A DNA stretch of 64,000 bases from Thermoplasmata archaeon (GCA_021796385.1 JAJYXQ010000055.1:1-64000); one strand, 5' to 3'; shown: positions 1 to 8,846, counted from the stretch's first letter. Notes: generated by a model from the sequence alone, not told the origin. Made by a program: numbers and translations.

Positions 1-321
1 GTCCAGCATGTCGTGGAACGGGATGTGCTCCGTGATGATCACGGCGAGCGGGATCCCGGCATCGGCCACTTCGAACAGGGCGTCCTTGGCGTACGGAGCT
101 GGCACAAAGAGGCACGCAGCGTTGGGATGGGTCTTTTCTACCGCTTCCTCCACGTTGGCGAACACCGGGACTCCCTCGACCTCGGGTACACCGGAACGCA
201 TCGAGGTTCCGGCTACCACCTGGGTCCCAAAGGCTTTCATTCCGCGGGTGTGGATAGTACCCTGGTGTCCCGTAATGCCGAGGACGAGCACCCGGGTTGA
301 CGCATCGACAAGGACGCTCAT
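1..321 (-). CDS. sucD: Succinyl-CoA ligase alpha subunit, 3' part cut off by the window edge
   Basis: The minus strand from an ATG at 321 reads MSVLVDASTRVLVLGITGHQ and stays open to the window edge, giving about 107 residues. This is the CoA-binding Rossmann domain of the alpha subunit: a GITGHQGT nucleotide loop, then the GTSMRSGV and FVPAPYAKDA segments typical of the family, and ITEHIPFHDM near the edge. The phosphohistidine half of the protein lies outside the window. The subunit works with SucC to interconvert succinyl-CoA and succinate with nucleotide phosphorylation in the citric acid cycle. The start overlaps the sucC stop as ATGA, so the two are translationally coupled. Confidence 0.93.
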   Translation of the reverse strand, partial: MSVLVDASTRVLVLGITGHQGTIHTRGMKAFGTQVVAGTSMRSGVPEVEGVPVFANVEEAVEKTHPNAACLFVPAPYAKDALFEVADAGIPLAVIITEHIPFHDMLD

Positions 322-1439
322 GGTTTGACCTCCATGGCAACCACCTGGCGCACCGCTTCGGCGAGATCGGAGTAGGAACCGATCCCGATACCGTTCAGGA
401 TCTCCTTGCCTTCGCGCTCGTTGTTCCCGCGGATCCGGGTGATGATGCCGAAGTTCGGGGGGTTCCGCTTGATCTCGCTCACGAGCCCGTTCGCCACGGT
501 GTCGCACCGGGTCACCCCACCGAAAATATTGATGAAGACGACCTTGGGCTTCGCCTCACTCATGAGGAGGAAGGCTTCCGCGACCTTCTTCGGGTCGTCG
601 GTCCCGCCCAGGTCGAGGAAGACGCCCGGCTTGCCCCCGTTCTCCAAGAGTACGTCTAGGGTGGCCATCGTGAGCCCCGCCCCGTTAGCGATGACGCCGA
701 CGTCCCCCCCCATCTCGACAAAGGCGATCCCCTTCTCGTGGGCCTTCTCCTCGAGGTCCGTGAGATCCCCTTGGAGGTGCTCGTACTGGGGGTGGCGAAA
801 GACCGCATCATCCTCGATGATGACCTTCGAATCGAGGGCCACGAGGTGGCCCGCACTGACCACGAGCGGATTGATCTCGACCAGCTCGGCATCCTCGCCT
901 TGGAATATCTTCCAGAGCATGTCGATGATGAAGGCCACTTCTTTGGCGGCATCCCCCGATAGTCCGAGGAGCTTCGCTACTTGCCGCTTCTGGTAATCGA
1001 GGACCCCCGCAAAAGGATGGATCCAAAGCTTGAATATCTTCTCATCGGGAACGTTCTCGATCTCGACACCCCCCTCGGCACTCCCCATGAGGATCGGCAA
1101 CCGCTTCGAGCGATCGAGGGTGAGGGAGAGATAGATCTCGCGGTCGATGGGAAGTTTCTGCTCGATCAAGACCTCCTTGACCGTCTCGTCCTTGAAGCGT
1201 GATCCGAGGATCTCTTCTGCGGCCTTCCGTGCCTCCTCCGGTGTCGAAGCGAACCGCAGGGCGCCTCCCTTGCCCCGCCCTCCCACTCGGACTTGGGCTT
1301 TGATCACGCAGGGTAGACTGACATGGCTCCCCAGTACCTTGACGACATCGTCCGCCGAGCGGGCAACGGCTCCCTTCGGGAGGGGGATGCCATAATTACG
1401 GAATATCTCCTTGCCTTGCCATTCCAACAGCTTGACCAT
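318..1439 (-). CDS. sucC: Succinyl-CoA ligase (ADP/GDP-forming) beta subunit
   Basis: A 373-residue protein of normal family length. The N-terminal ATP-grasp domain begins MVKLLEWQGKEIFRNYGIPL and contains the VIKAQVRVGGRGKGG nucleotide-binding segment around residues 45-60. The C-terminal flavodoxin-like ligase domain includes GAGLTMATLD, FLDLGGTDDP and VFINIFGGVTRCD. With SucD it forms the cytoplasmic heteromeric enzyme that makes ATP or GTP from succinyl-CoA. The 4-bp overlap with sucD shows a two-gene operon. Nothing about the sequence is unusual. Confidence 0.96.
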   Translation of the reverse strand: MVKLLEWQGKEIFRNYGIPLPKGAVARSADDVVKVLGSHVSLPCVIKAQVRVGGRGKGGALRFASTPEEARKAAEEILGSRFKDETVKEVLIEQKLPIDREIYLSLTLDRSKRLPILMGSAEGGVEIENVPDEKIFKLWIHPFAGVLDYQKRQVAKLLGLSGDAAKEVAFIIDMLWKIFQGEDAELVEINPLVVSAGHLVALDSKVIIEDDAVFRHPQYEHLQGDLTDLEEKAHEKGIAFVEMGGDVGVIANGAGLTMATLDVLLENGGKPGVFLDLGGTDDPKKVAEAFLLMSEAKPKVVFINIFGGVTRCDTVANGLVSEIKRNPPNFGIITRIRGNNEREGKEILNGIGIGSYSDLAEAVRQVVAMEVKP

Positions 1440-1530
1440 GCGGCCCGGATTCCCCGATGCTTTTTAATGGTGGCGGGGAGCGGGGTGACCCCCGGGTGAG
1501 CGTAGGCGCACCCGAGGGCTTTGGTGCGGT

Positions 1531-2391
1531 TTAGCTATGTTCCCAGGTGTTGGAGAAGGACTCTCCTCCGGAAGACAGGCTGCTCGTGGAAGCCTTGACC
1601 ACGTTCGAAGAGGTGGTCATGGTCATTTGGGCGTTCTGCCAAGCGGCATCGTTGATCGGACCCGTCACGGACCCGAGCGTTGCGGTGCATCCTGAGAATG
1701 TCACGGTGCCGAAGTCCGCCAGGGGTAGCACGCTCCCGCCCGAGGGAGCCTCCGTGACCCACTCAGCACTCGATCGGACAGCTTTCTTGGAAGCCTGTGT
1801 TGTTGAGAAGGACTTCCCGTTCGAAAGGTCTTGGATGGTGAGCACGAACTTCCCAGAGCCGATGAAGTGCACGGACGCCTGGATCGTGTTCCCTGGAGTA
1901 ATGGAGAGGGCAAGGTTCACCGGGAGTTTCGGGTACATCTCGTACCAGGCGTAGTAGGTAGCGACCCCAGAACTGCAGTCGGAATCTGTGCCGATCTGCT
2001 CGACGGTGCTGCTCGAGTATCCGTCGATACCGACCCAAAAGGCCGAGTACGAGGTTTCACCCGCGGCGCAGCTCACCGAAGGCTGCACCCAGGAACCTTG
2101 GACGGCATTCACAGCACCAGAAGCAGGAGCGTTGAGGCAGGTCTGGACAGCGTATCCCGCCCAATTCGTGCTGGTGACCTGGGTCGTCGTTCCACCGGTA
2201 CAGGATCCGCCACCGCCTCCTCCGGGCTTCCCGTGGCCGGCATGGGTGAAGGAAATGCTTGTAGCGGCTTGGGCCGTGCTGACACCGGTCAGTAGCAACA
2301 GGGGCAGCAGGAATGTGGTCAGGATAAGAACCCCGGTCGCTTTCTTCGTGGTCGATTCGCTCGTCCTCATTGGGTACGCTCGGTCGCTCAT
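1531..2391 (-). CDS. Secreted peptidase G1 (eqolisin) family protein
   Basis: A 286-residue protein with a hydrophobic signal segment at about 18-42 (VLILTTFLLPLLLL, ending near STAQAA), then a short glycine linker and a single catalytic domain. The eqolisin fold is recognisable from STNWAGYAV, the GSWVQPSV block with the presumed catalytic Gln103, FWVGIDGY, VEQIGTDSD, YYAWYEMYP and SSAEWVTEAP with the presumed catalytic Glu210. Members are glutamic endopeptidases active at acid pH, known mainly from fungi with prokaryotic homologues. A TATA-like TTTATGA about 34 nt upstream of the ATG at 2391 supports this start with a very short leader. The gene stands alone. Activity is inferred, not shown. 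Confidence 0.85.
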   Translation of the reverse strand: MSDRAYPMRTSESTTKKATGVLILTTFLLPLLLLTGVSTAQAATSISFTHAGHGKPGGGGGGSCTGGTTTQVTSTNWAGYAVQTCLNAPASGAVNAVQGSWVQPSVSCAAGETSYSAFWVGIDGYSSSTVEQIGTDSDCSSGVATYYAWYEMYPKLPVNLALSITPGNTIQASVHFIGSGKFVLTIQDLSNGKSFSTTQASKKAVRSSAEWVTEAPSGGSVLPLADFGTVTFSGCTATLGSVTGPINDAAWQNAQMTMTTSSNVVKASTSSLSSGGESFSNTWEHS

Positions 2392-2564
2392 GGTCGAAAG
2401 CGAAGTGGTTTAAGGGTTCATAAACGCATCGGGGGGGGGCTGTTCTGTGAGCCTTCTGGACTTCGGTTGATGGAGGAACGGTAGGGCCGCGACGCGCTCT
2501 ACTGGGGATGCTCTCCCATCCTTTGTTGAGAAGGGATCCGGACGGGACGGGGTGCCGCGAAAAA

Positions 2565-2573
2565 GGATAAATA
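2565..2573 (+). promoter_or_regulatory. TATA box of secG
   Basis: GGATAAATA preceded by a run of A lies about 30 nt before the ATG at 2600. This matches an archaeal TATA/BRE arrangement giving a nearly leaderless transcript, and it argues against a longer reading that would start at 2552. Confidence 0.6.
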
Positions 2574-2599
2574 CCGGCGGGTCCCATGGTTTCGGGACC

Positions 2600-2764
2600 A
2601 TGGCAGAGAAGAAGAACCGGGGATTCAGCTCGGCCGCCGGGCTCATCCAGTATTACGATATGGAGGAGACCAAGGCGCTCAAGGTTCCCCCCGAACTCGT
2701 CGTGATCATGGGCATTGCTGTCGGCGTGCTCGTCGAGATCATGGCCTGGAAATTCCCCACGTGA
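2600..2764 (+). CDS. secG: Preprotein translocase subunit Sec61-beta (SecG)
   Basis: A 54-residue protein, the usual size for archaeal Sec61-beta. It has a basic N-terminus (MAEKKNRGF), the family signature SSAAGLIQYYDMEE, then one C-terminal membrane segment (PPELVVIMGIAVGVLVEIMAW). It is the tail-anchored small subunit of the SecYE channel. An in-frame ATG 48 nt upstream is rejected because it falls within the predicted TATA box and would add residues outside the family pattern. It precedes prefoldin beta but appears to have its own promoter. Confidence 0.92.
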   Translation: MAEKKNRGFSSAAGLIQYYDMEETKALKVPPELVVIMGIAVGVLVEIMAWKFPT

Positions 2765-2857
2765 TCCCTTTCTTTGAGACCTATTGTGGCTCCGGCATTC
2801 TCGGATCGGGCAGCCGCGGCGAATAGTTTAATACGCGGCTGAACTGGCACCCATCGT

Positions 2858-3241
2858 ATGGCGATCCCGGCCAAGCTCCAGAACGATCTCAAGACGTACC
2901 AGCGCCTCCAGCAGGAACTCGGGGCCGTCTCGCAACAGCGGGCCCAGTTCGAACTCAAGCTCCGGGAGACGAACCGGACGCTCGAGGAGATTCAAGCCCT
3001 GGCCGATGACACTCCGATGTACCGCACTGTGGGCGGGCTCTTGGTGAAGGCGAAGTCCAAGAAAGACGTCGTGGACCAGCTCACCGACGACAAGGAATCC
3101 CTCGAAGTGCGCATCAAGGCGGTCGAACGTCAGGAGAACCACCTGCGTGAGCGCTACGAGAGCATGCAGAAGGAACTCACCGAAGCGATCCAAGCGGCCG
3201 GGTTGGCCGAGACCGCCACCGCATCCCGTTCGAAGGATTAG
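2858..3241 (+). CDS. pfdB: Prefoldin beta subunit
   Basis: A 127-residue protein with the two long amphipathic helices of prefoldin flanking a short beta-hairpin region (DDTPMYRTVGGLLVKAK at about 53-69). The N-terminal helix begins MAIPAKLQNDLKTYQRLQ and the C-terminal helix runs to about residue 115. Prefoldin is a cytoplasmic hexameric holdase that passes unfolded proteins to the thermosome. The beta type is assigned from its length and the single hairpin. A TATA-like TTTAATA sits about 28 nt upstream of the ATG. Confidence 0.95.
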   Translation: MAIPAKLQNDLKTYQRLQQELGAVSQQRAQFELKLRETNRTLEEIQALADDTPMYRTVGGLLVKAKSKKDVVDQLTDDKESLEVRIKAVERQENHLRERYESMQKELTEAIQAAGLAETATASRSKD

Positions 3242-3259
3242 GCGTCGGGAAATCTCACC

Positions 3260-4324
3260 CTAGTTGCGCCGGTTGGTGAGCAGAAGTCCGATCTCTTCCA
3301 TCAGTGCGCGCGAATCCTTGGGGAGTCCCTTGAGCCGAGAGAGCCCGAGCTCGCGGAACGCCCGTATCCTTTCTTCCGAGTAGTCCAGTGCTCCCGATTC
3401 CCGGATGACGTCTTGGGCGATCTCAAGGCTCCGGGGGGAGCTCAGGGGGTTTCCGAGGACCTTTTCGAGCGCCGCCCGGCCCGAGGCGTCGGTATGACGC
3501 CAGGCATGCACGACGAGGAGGGTCCGTTTTCCCTCGAACAGATCATTGGTGGACTTTCCCACGACCTCAACGTCACTCAGCCCGAGCCCGAGGACGTCGT
3601 CCCGGAGCTGGAAGGCGATGCCCAGGGCATCTCCCGACTTCTGGAGCGTGTCGAGCAACGGCTTTTGGGCGCCGGCCAGGATCGCTCCCATCCGGAGCGG
3701 ACTGCTCACGCTGTACACCGCCGACTTTAGCCGTTGTATGGTCAGCACATCTTTCTCGGTGACCTTCGCAACCGGGACGGAGCTCAGGTAGATATCAAGC
3801 ATCTGGCCGATCGCGGTCTGCCGGGTCATCTCCGAGTACTCCGAAAGGAGCGCTACCTTCCTGCCCTCGGGGACCTTGGGTGCGAGCAGCAGGCGTACCG
3901 TCACGGGTTCCATCATATCGCCAAGGGTGATGGCCGCGCCTTCCCCGAACTCCACGTCCGCCCCCAACAGATTCGAATCTGTGTGGTACTTGGCCATCTC
4001 GAGATGCATGGTGGGACCATCCCTCCGGACCTCGGAGTGATCGATCACATCGTCGTGCATGAGCATCCAACTCTGGAAGGTCTCCAAAGCGGCCGCTGCC
4101 GGAAGGGCGACGCGGAGGTCTTCGCCCCCCGCTATGTGGTACCCCGCCAACAAGAGCACGGCGCGGAATCGCTTTCCTCCCCGTAGCGTGAACTTCCGGG
4201 CGGCATCCAGGAATGGCACGAGCCGCGGGCTATCCTTGAGGGCCTTCTTCCGCTCAAGAGCGAGTTGGGTTTGCAGCTCCTTCTCGATCGCCTTCTTGAG
4301 CGCGAGCAACTCCTTCAGTTCCAT
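3260..4324 (-). CDS. Polyprenyl (geranylgeranyl/farnesyl) diphosphate synthase
   Basis: A 354-residue trans-prenyltransferase. The first aspartate-rich motif is at 90-95 (HDDVID, followed by the GPTMH stretch), and the second is FQLRDDVLG near residue 250. GGKRFRAVL binds the allylic or isopentenyl substrate. It condenses isopentenyl diphosphate with allylic diphosphates to make the C15-C20 chains of archaeal ether lipids. Chain length cannot be fixed from sequence alone. A TTATATG box on the minus strand near 4363 is a plausible promoter. The gene is convergent with pfdB, with an 18-bp gap. Confidence 0.93.
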   Translation of the reverse strand: MELKELLALKKAIEKELQTQLALERKKALKDSPRLVPFLDAARKFTLRGGKRFRAVLLLAGYHIAGGEDLRVALPAAAALETFQSWMLMHDDVIDHSEVRRDGPTMHLEMAKYHTDSNLLGADVEFGEGAAITLGDMMEPVTVRLLLAPKVPEGRKVALLSEYSEMTRQTAIGQMLDIYLSSVPVAKVTEKDVLTIQRLKSAVYSVSSPLRMGAILAGAQKPLLDTLQKSGDALGIAFQLRDDVLGLGLSDVEVVGKSTNDLFEGKRTLLVVHAWRHTDASGRAALEKVLGNPLSSPRSLEIAQDVIRESGALDYSEERIRAFRELGLSRLKGLPKDSRALMEEIGLLLTNRRN

Positions 4325-4415
4325 CGACGATCCCTACGCGCGCCGCACCCCTTGCCTACATATAACAATGGCTGCACAATCGACAGGGGGTCATGCGAAA
4401 GGGACCGTACAAGCA

Positions 4416-4889
4416 CTACTTCGCCCGAAGCTCGCGCTCGAGTGCGGGGGCCAAGTGCTCGCTCCAGGTGGCGGCATCCGACTTCCGGTGGGCCTCGGCA
4501 AGGCGACGGACCTCCGGAGGAGAGGGCGTCCGGGACATGTTCTCAAGGAGGAGGCCTTTGAATTCAAGGAATGACGCTTTCGAGCCCGACGGGAATATCT
4601 GGTACCAGTATTGGGAATACTGGTATGGGCCATCGAGGTGCGTGTTGGTCCAGGCGAGTTCCTTGGGGCGGATCCGGACGAGCCGTCGGATCCGAAGCCT
4701 TGTCCCCTTGGGATACGTGACGTCGGTCATGATGAGGGCGTCGGGGGCAATCCAGCGTACCGAGCGCGTCCTTCGACCCGGGTAGAGGGCGGCATCGTCC
4801 GGACCAAAGTCGGTGCACCACCGGAACGCGTTCGGTGCCGGCACATGGAAGCGCTGGCGAAACCCATAGTGGAGCGATACTGTCGGCAT
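4416..4889 (-). CDS. START/SRPBCC-like hypothetical protein
   Basis: A 157-residue soluble protein read from the ATG at 4889. A longer reading from 4985 would overlap the upstream gene and adds unconvincing sequence. The order of elements suggests a helix-grip (SRPBCC/polyketide-cyclase-like) fold: an N-terminal strand with HYGFRQRFHVPAPNAFRWCTDF, repeated strands with basic residues, YPKGTRLRIRRLVRI, and a long C-terminal helix ending EHLAPALERELRAK. The family assignment is by resemblance only and no ligand can be named. It lies 59 bp downstream of the PH/zinc-ribbon membrane gene and may be cotranscribed with it. Confidence 0.55.
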   Translation of the reverse strand: MPTVSLHYGFRQRFHVPAPNAFRWCTDFGPDDAALYPGRRTRSVRWIAPDALIMTDVTYPKGTRLRIRRLVRIRPKELAWTNTHLDGPYQYSQYWYQIFPSGSKASFLEFKGLLLENMSRTPSPPEVRRLAEAHRKSDAATWSEHLAPALERELRAK

Positions 4890-4948
4890 GCTTTGCGAGT
4901 TGGGAACCTCCGACGGCCGGAAACCGCGGTCTGTAATGATGTTGACTG

Positions 4949-5662
4949 CTACCTCGTCACCAGGGGCGCACCGCAACTGCTGCACTTCGGGGTGGTCAGG
5001 TTGATCGTCGAGAAGTCCATCAACGTGTTGCAGTACGGGCAGCGCACCTTGTTAGCGAGGGCTCGAGCTCTGAGTTGTCGTCGAACCTCATCCTCCCGCA
5101 CCTTCGCAGCCTGAAGCCGGACGAACTCTTGGGCGAAGACCTGTACCTCCGCCGCTTGAGCGAGGTCGTTCCAGACCACGTAATGGTTGATCAGGCCGAC
5201 GCCGTGGGCACCGTCCGGCGCACCGGCATTCGGAGCGATCCGGAACCTCACCGTGGTGGTCCCCGTCGCCTCGACGGCGGATATGAGGTCGTACCGGGCA
5301 TCCTGCAAGCTGACTCCCCCCCTTCCCCCACGGCGGATCACCCGGCGGTCCGTCATGGCGTACGCGGTCCCTTTCCATGCTTGGAGGCGGAACAGGACCC
5401 ACAACCACGGGGCCACCAGGAAGAACCAAAGGGCCGGGTTCTCTGCGGCTCCGGGCTGGGTAGCAACCGTTCCGATGATAAGCAAGCTCCAGAGTATGTT
5501 TATGGAGAGCGAGACGGCGATGAACCCCCAAACCCTGGGCCGCGTCTCAAAAACAACTCGCTCACCGGGGGAAAGAAGGGCGGGCGGAAAGGTTCCGGGT
5601 CGGTTTGAAGAGGGAAGTCGCTGCAGGAGGGCTTGTTCCTGCCCTGCGACGCTATTGTTCAC
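4949..5662 (-). CDS. Membrane protein with a PH-like domain and C-terminal zinc ribbon
   Basis: A 237-residue protein with two membrane segments at about 46-68 and 75-95, followed by a bacterial-PH-like strand set (AYAMTDRRVIRRGG, YDLISAVEA). A charged helical stretch follows, then a terminal CPYC-x15-CSSC zinc ribbon (residues 213-231). Small membrane PH proteins of this kind are widespread but functionally obscure; the ribbon would be cytoplasmic. The first codon is GTG, about 28 nt downstream of a GAAATATG box, which fits a leaderless message. Function unknown. Confidence 0.65.
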   Translation of the reverse strand: MNNSVAGQEQALLQRLPSSNRPGTFPPALLSPGERVVFETRPRVWGFIAVSLSINILWSLLIIGTVATQPGAAENPALWFFLVAPWLWVLFRLQAWKGTAYAMTDRRVIRRGGRGGVSLQDARYDLISAVEATGTTTVRFRIAPNAGAPDGAHGVGLINHYVVWNDLAQAAEVQVFAQEFVRLQAAKVREDEVRRQLRARALANKVRCPYCNTLMDFSTINLTTPKCSSCGAPLVTR

Positions 5663-6178
5663 ACCTTAACGAACAGACACTACATATTTCAACATTTGGC
5701 AAAGACGACTTCTTACTTCGTTATCTGCGTATTGCATTCGGCGGTGTCGAACGAGACCATTGTTGCTGAAAGCGGTCGTCCTCCCGCCTCCACTTCACCC
5801 GTTTCTAAAGGTTGCAATCGCGACCCTCGTCCTCGGGAAAGATTCCTATTGGCCCGAACGGATGACATAGGCGCGGTCTGTCGAGGGAGTGCGTTCCGAG
5901 TTCGATCAGTCCGTGCATGCGGCGTGTCCGGAGATCGCATCGTAGAATCGACCTCCCGAAGGGGTTGTGGAAGGACCGTGATGGGTAGAGACCCCGCGCT
6001 TTCCAGCTTTCGGAGTCCCTTGGGCCATGGAACCCATCCCTAAGCAATGGTCAAATAGCGAATGACAATCCATCGCACCGCACGGTCTACCCTTCAGAGC
6101 GATGAGCGTACTTAGGATGTCTCTCGTTTTGAGACCCTCGAACGAGGGAGGGCCCAGACCCCGCAAGGAAGGAAGAAC
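5663..6178. other. 516-bp intergenic region without a convincing gene
   Basis: This gap separates divergent genes and is less GC-rich than its surroundings. Short open frames exist but lack family features, codon bias or start signals. The minus-strand promoter of the PH/zinc-ribbon gene lies at about 5685-5695. An AAGGAAGGA Shine-Dalgarno tract at 6166-6174 serves the TPR gene. No tRNA, RNase P or SRP RNA signature was recognised. A non-coding RNA cannot be excluded. Confidence 0.4.
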
Positions 6179-7174
6179 ATGGCACTGACCCGCATCGTTG
6201 AGAGCATCACCACGTCATTCGGCCAGAAGCTGACCGAGGCCAAGCGGGCAAACAACATGACCTTCTTGTCCACCCCGGATGGGTTCCTTTACACCATCCT
6301 CGATGATCCCACTACCGTGAGCCCGAAGGACGTTGCGACCGTCGTCGCGAACGGACTACGGAACTTCAAGCATGTCGTTCTCCTTTCTTCGCACACCTTG
6401 CCTCCGGACCTGACCGGTTCGCTCCCCAGCTCGAAGGTCACCATCGTCCAAGGCGAGCGTTTCGAACAGTTGTTGCGATCCCTCGACATCCAGGACATCC
6501 CGGAAGCTAAACCCAAGGTGGATGAGCCCCGCAATGTGCTTCCCACTGCCGACAAGCTCGACAAGTTGATGCGTCTCGGACGGGATTGGAGCGACAATGG
6601 GGTGCCAGCGCTCGCGACCCGTTTCTACAACGAAGCGGCGAAGCTCAAGCCCGAGTATGTGCCGGCGATCCTCGGACTGGGTGAAGCCTACCTCGCCCTC
6701 GGCCTGCTCGAACCGGCGCAGGAGTCCTTCGACCGGGTGCTTGAGCTTCAGGAAGGGAATGTCGCCGCCCGGTTGGGGCGGGCTCGGGTCCATGGGCTTC
6801 ACGGAAGGGTCAAACGCGAGATCGAGGAGCTCGAACGATTGCTCCGGGAAACGCCGGGGAGCGTCAATGTACGGGCCCACCTTCTCGCCGCACTGGTCGA
6901 GGCCGGCCGATGGCAGGAGGCCCTCATGCATATCGACGAACTGATCCGAGTCGCTCCCAACGAAGGGCGCTTCCACGCCATGAAGGCCGCCCTGCTCCAT
7001 CACACCGGTGAAACCTTGCTGGCCAAGAAGGAGGAGCGGATGACGCTCACCCTGGGTGTTTCGGGGGAAGACCTCAAGCTGGTCTACGCAACTATGCACC
7101 TCGAGGTCCCGCACCCGTCCCAAGCCACGCCCCGACAGAAACCCGTCCGCTCGACACCGCACCGGAAGCGGTAA
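6179..7174 (+). CDS. TPR-repeat protein
   Basis: A 331-residue soluble protein. Residues 1-115 form an alpha/beta domain of unknown family (FLSTPDGFLYTILDD, FKHVVLLSSHTL, KVTIVQGERFEQLL). This is followed by about four tetratricopeptide repeats at 120-290, for example ALATRFYNEAAKLKPEY and ALGLLEPAQESFDRVLELQ, and a basic tail. TPR arrays mediate protein-protein contacts. A strong AAGGAAGGA ribosome-binding site just upstream fixes the ATG. It begins a same-strand run with the peptidase, MBL and MFS genes, but no functional link is evident. Confidence 0.7.
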   Translation: MALTRIVESITTSFGQKLTEAKRANNMTFLSTPDGFLYTILDDPTTVSPKDVATVVANGLRNFKHVVLLSSHTLPPDLTGSLPSSKVTIVQGERFEQLLRSLDIQDIPEAKPKVDEPRNVLPTADKLDKLMRLGRDWSDNGVPALATRFYNEAAKLKPEYVPAILGLGEAYLALGLLEPAQESFDRVLELQEGNVAARLGRARVHGLHGRVKREIEELERLLRETPGSVNVRAHLLAALVEAGRWQEALMHIDELIRVAPNEGRFHAMKAALLHHTGETLLAKKEERMTLTLGVSGEDLKLVYATMHLEVPHPSQATPRQKPVRSTPHRKR

Positions 7175-7184
7175 TCCTTGGACA

Positions 7185-7877
7185 ATGTGGGGAAGTACTC
7201 CCTCCTACACGACCTCGGCCTACACCATCACGAGTCCGCAGGCGCCCCGGAAGGGTTTCTCGCTCCTCGAGGTCGAACACATCCTCATCGCGTTCGTGGT
7301 TCTCACGTTCGATTTTACCGTCCTTTACAGCGGAGTAGCCGGGCCGAACATGTTCTTCACCCAACGTACCGGCACGGTCAACGCCGCGCTCCTCGGTGCC
7401 CTACCTGCGGCGCTCCTCGTGGCCACCACCGGCTTCTTTTCCCACGAAATGGCCCACAAGTTCGTCGCTCAGTCCATGGGGATGTGGGCCGAGTTCCGCA
7501 TGGCCCTCGGGTGGCTCATGCTTTCCATCGTGGGAGCCCTCATCGGGTTCCTTTTCGCCGCTCCGGGAGCCACGGTGGTCCGCGGGGTCGGCACCCGTCG
7601 TGAGGCCGGCCTGCTCAGCCTTGCGGGACCGGGCATCAACATGATCTGGGCCGCAGGGTTCACCGCGGCCTCCCTGTTGCCCCTTCACTATTGGGGGTCG
7701 GCGTACTGGTCCGGTGCCTTTTTCCTTGTGGGTTTCGTGAACCTGTGGTTCGCCATATTCAATCTGATCCCTTTCGGACCATTGGACGGCCGGAAGGTAC
7801 TCGCCTGGAACCATTGGGTCTGGGGGGTGGCCTTCTTCGGGACGGTGGCGGCATTCATATCCTTCTACATCTTGTGA
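7185..7877 (+). CDS. Site-2-protease-like M50 membrane metallopeptidase
   Basis: A 230-residue multi-pass protein. The zinc-binding HEMAHKF (HExxH) lies in a hydrophobic helix, and the third ligand motif NLIPFGPLDGRKVLAW is near residues 189-204, as in the M50 family. About five to six membrane helices are visible. Such proteases cut membrane-embedded substrates, often membrane-tethered regulators. A longer in-frame reading from 7056 overlaps the TPR gene and has no family sequence there. The ATG at 7185, 10 nt after the TPR stop, is therefore preferred. Substrate unknown. Confidence 0.85.
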   Translation: MWGSTPSYTTSAYTITSPQAPRKGFSLLEVEHILIAFVVLTFDFTVLYSGVAGPNMFFTQRTGTVNAALLGALPAALLVATTGFFSHEMAHKFVAQSMGMWAEFRMALGWLMLSIVGALIGFLFAAPGATVVRGVGTRREAGLLSLAGPGINMIWAAGFTAASLLPLHYWGSAYWSGAFFLVGFVNLWFAIFNLIPFGPLDGRKVLAWNHWVWGVAFFGTVAAFISFYIL

Positions 7878-7886
7878 GGCCGCACC

Positions 7887-8846
7887 ATGACGCTCCAGGA
7901 ACTGGGGGAAGGGCGCCTCCTTCTCGACCTCGATTTCCACAATCAACCCGGGATCATCGGTAGTTACCTTATCCCGGAAGAGGAGGGGTGGGCCGCGGTC
8001 GAAACCGGCCCGGCTTCCTGTCGCGAGGCCTTCCTGCGCGGACTTGCGGAGGCGGGGATCGCCCCCGTAGAGGTCCGGGATGTCTTCGTGACCCACATTC
8101 ACCTTGACCACGCGGGGGGTGTCGGTGCGCTCGCAGACTCGTTGCCCAACGCCACTTTCCACGTCCATCACGTGGGGCTCCCGCATCTTGTCGATCCTTC
8201 ACGTCTGATCGCCAGCGCCCACAGGGTGTGGGGAGAAGCCGGCATGGCGCTCTGGGGAGAGATCCAACCGCTTCCAGCCGCCCGGGCGCACGCGCTCCAA
8301 GGCGGGGAGCGCTTTGCGCTCAAGGGAGGGAAGTTCCTCTCGGTCCTCGATACCCCCGGTCATGCAAACCATCACCTCGCCTTTTACGACTCCGGGCTCG
8401 AAGGGGTCCTCACAGGGGATGGAGCGGGCGTGCTGCTGCCGGGGGCACGGCACATCCGACCGGCACTACCGCCTCCGGAGCTCGATGTGGAAAAACTGCT
8501 AGCGAGCTTGGAGAAGATGCGATCGTGGGCCCCGCAACGCATCCTTTTCAGCCATTTCGGCCCCGCTCCCCGGGGCATGGAGCGCCTGCTCGAGGCCGCT
8601 GAGAGCGTCCGCTGGTGGGTCCGCATCGCGGAGTCCGCCCAACAGAAGGACCCTTCGATCCACGCGATCGCCCAGGCCCTTGAGGCCGCGGATGCCGAGC
8701 GGTCCCTCACCGACGGGGAGCAATCCCTGGTGTCCCGAAAATCCAACCTCATCTCGAACTACGAGATGGCGGCCATGGGGCTGAGCCGATACCTTTCCCG
8801 GAGACCATCCGGCCCCCCGGTCCATCCTTCCCCCCCCTCTCATTGA
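7887..8846 (+). CDS. MBL-fold metallo-hydrolase
   Basis: A 319-residue protein with the metallo-beta-lactamase metal site THIHLDHAGG (HxHxDH), a further ligand in DTPGHANHH, the TGDGAG aspartate and a late SHFGP histidine. The C-terminal 90 residues form a helical appendage typical of glyoxalase-II-like or hydroxyacyl hydrolases of this type. The substrate cannot be assigned. It starts 9 nt after the M50 gene and its stop overlaps the MFS start, so the three are probably cotranscribed. Confidence 0.85.
   Translation: MTLQELGEGRLLLDLDFHNQPGIIGSYLIPEEEGWAAVETGPASCREAFLRGLAEAGIAPVEVRDVFVTHIHLDHAGGVGALADSLPNATFHVHHVGLPHLVDPSRLIASAHRVWGEAGMALWGEIQPLPAARAHALQGGERFALKGGKFLSVLDTPGHANHHLAFYDSGLEGVLTGDGAGVLLPGARHIRPALPPPELDVEKLLASLEKMRSWAPQRILFSHFGPAPRGMERLLEAAESVRWWVRIAESAQQKDPSIHAIAQALEAADAERSLTDGEQSLVSRKSNLISNYEMAAMGLSRYLSRRPSGPPVHPSPPSH

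Noticed and set aside
5663-6178. RNase P RNA or SRP RNA in the 516-bp gap
   Set aside because: The conserved cores of either RNA were not found on either strand by eye.
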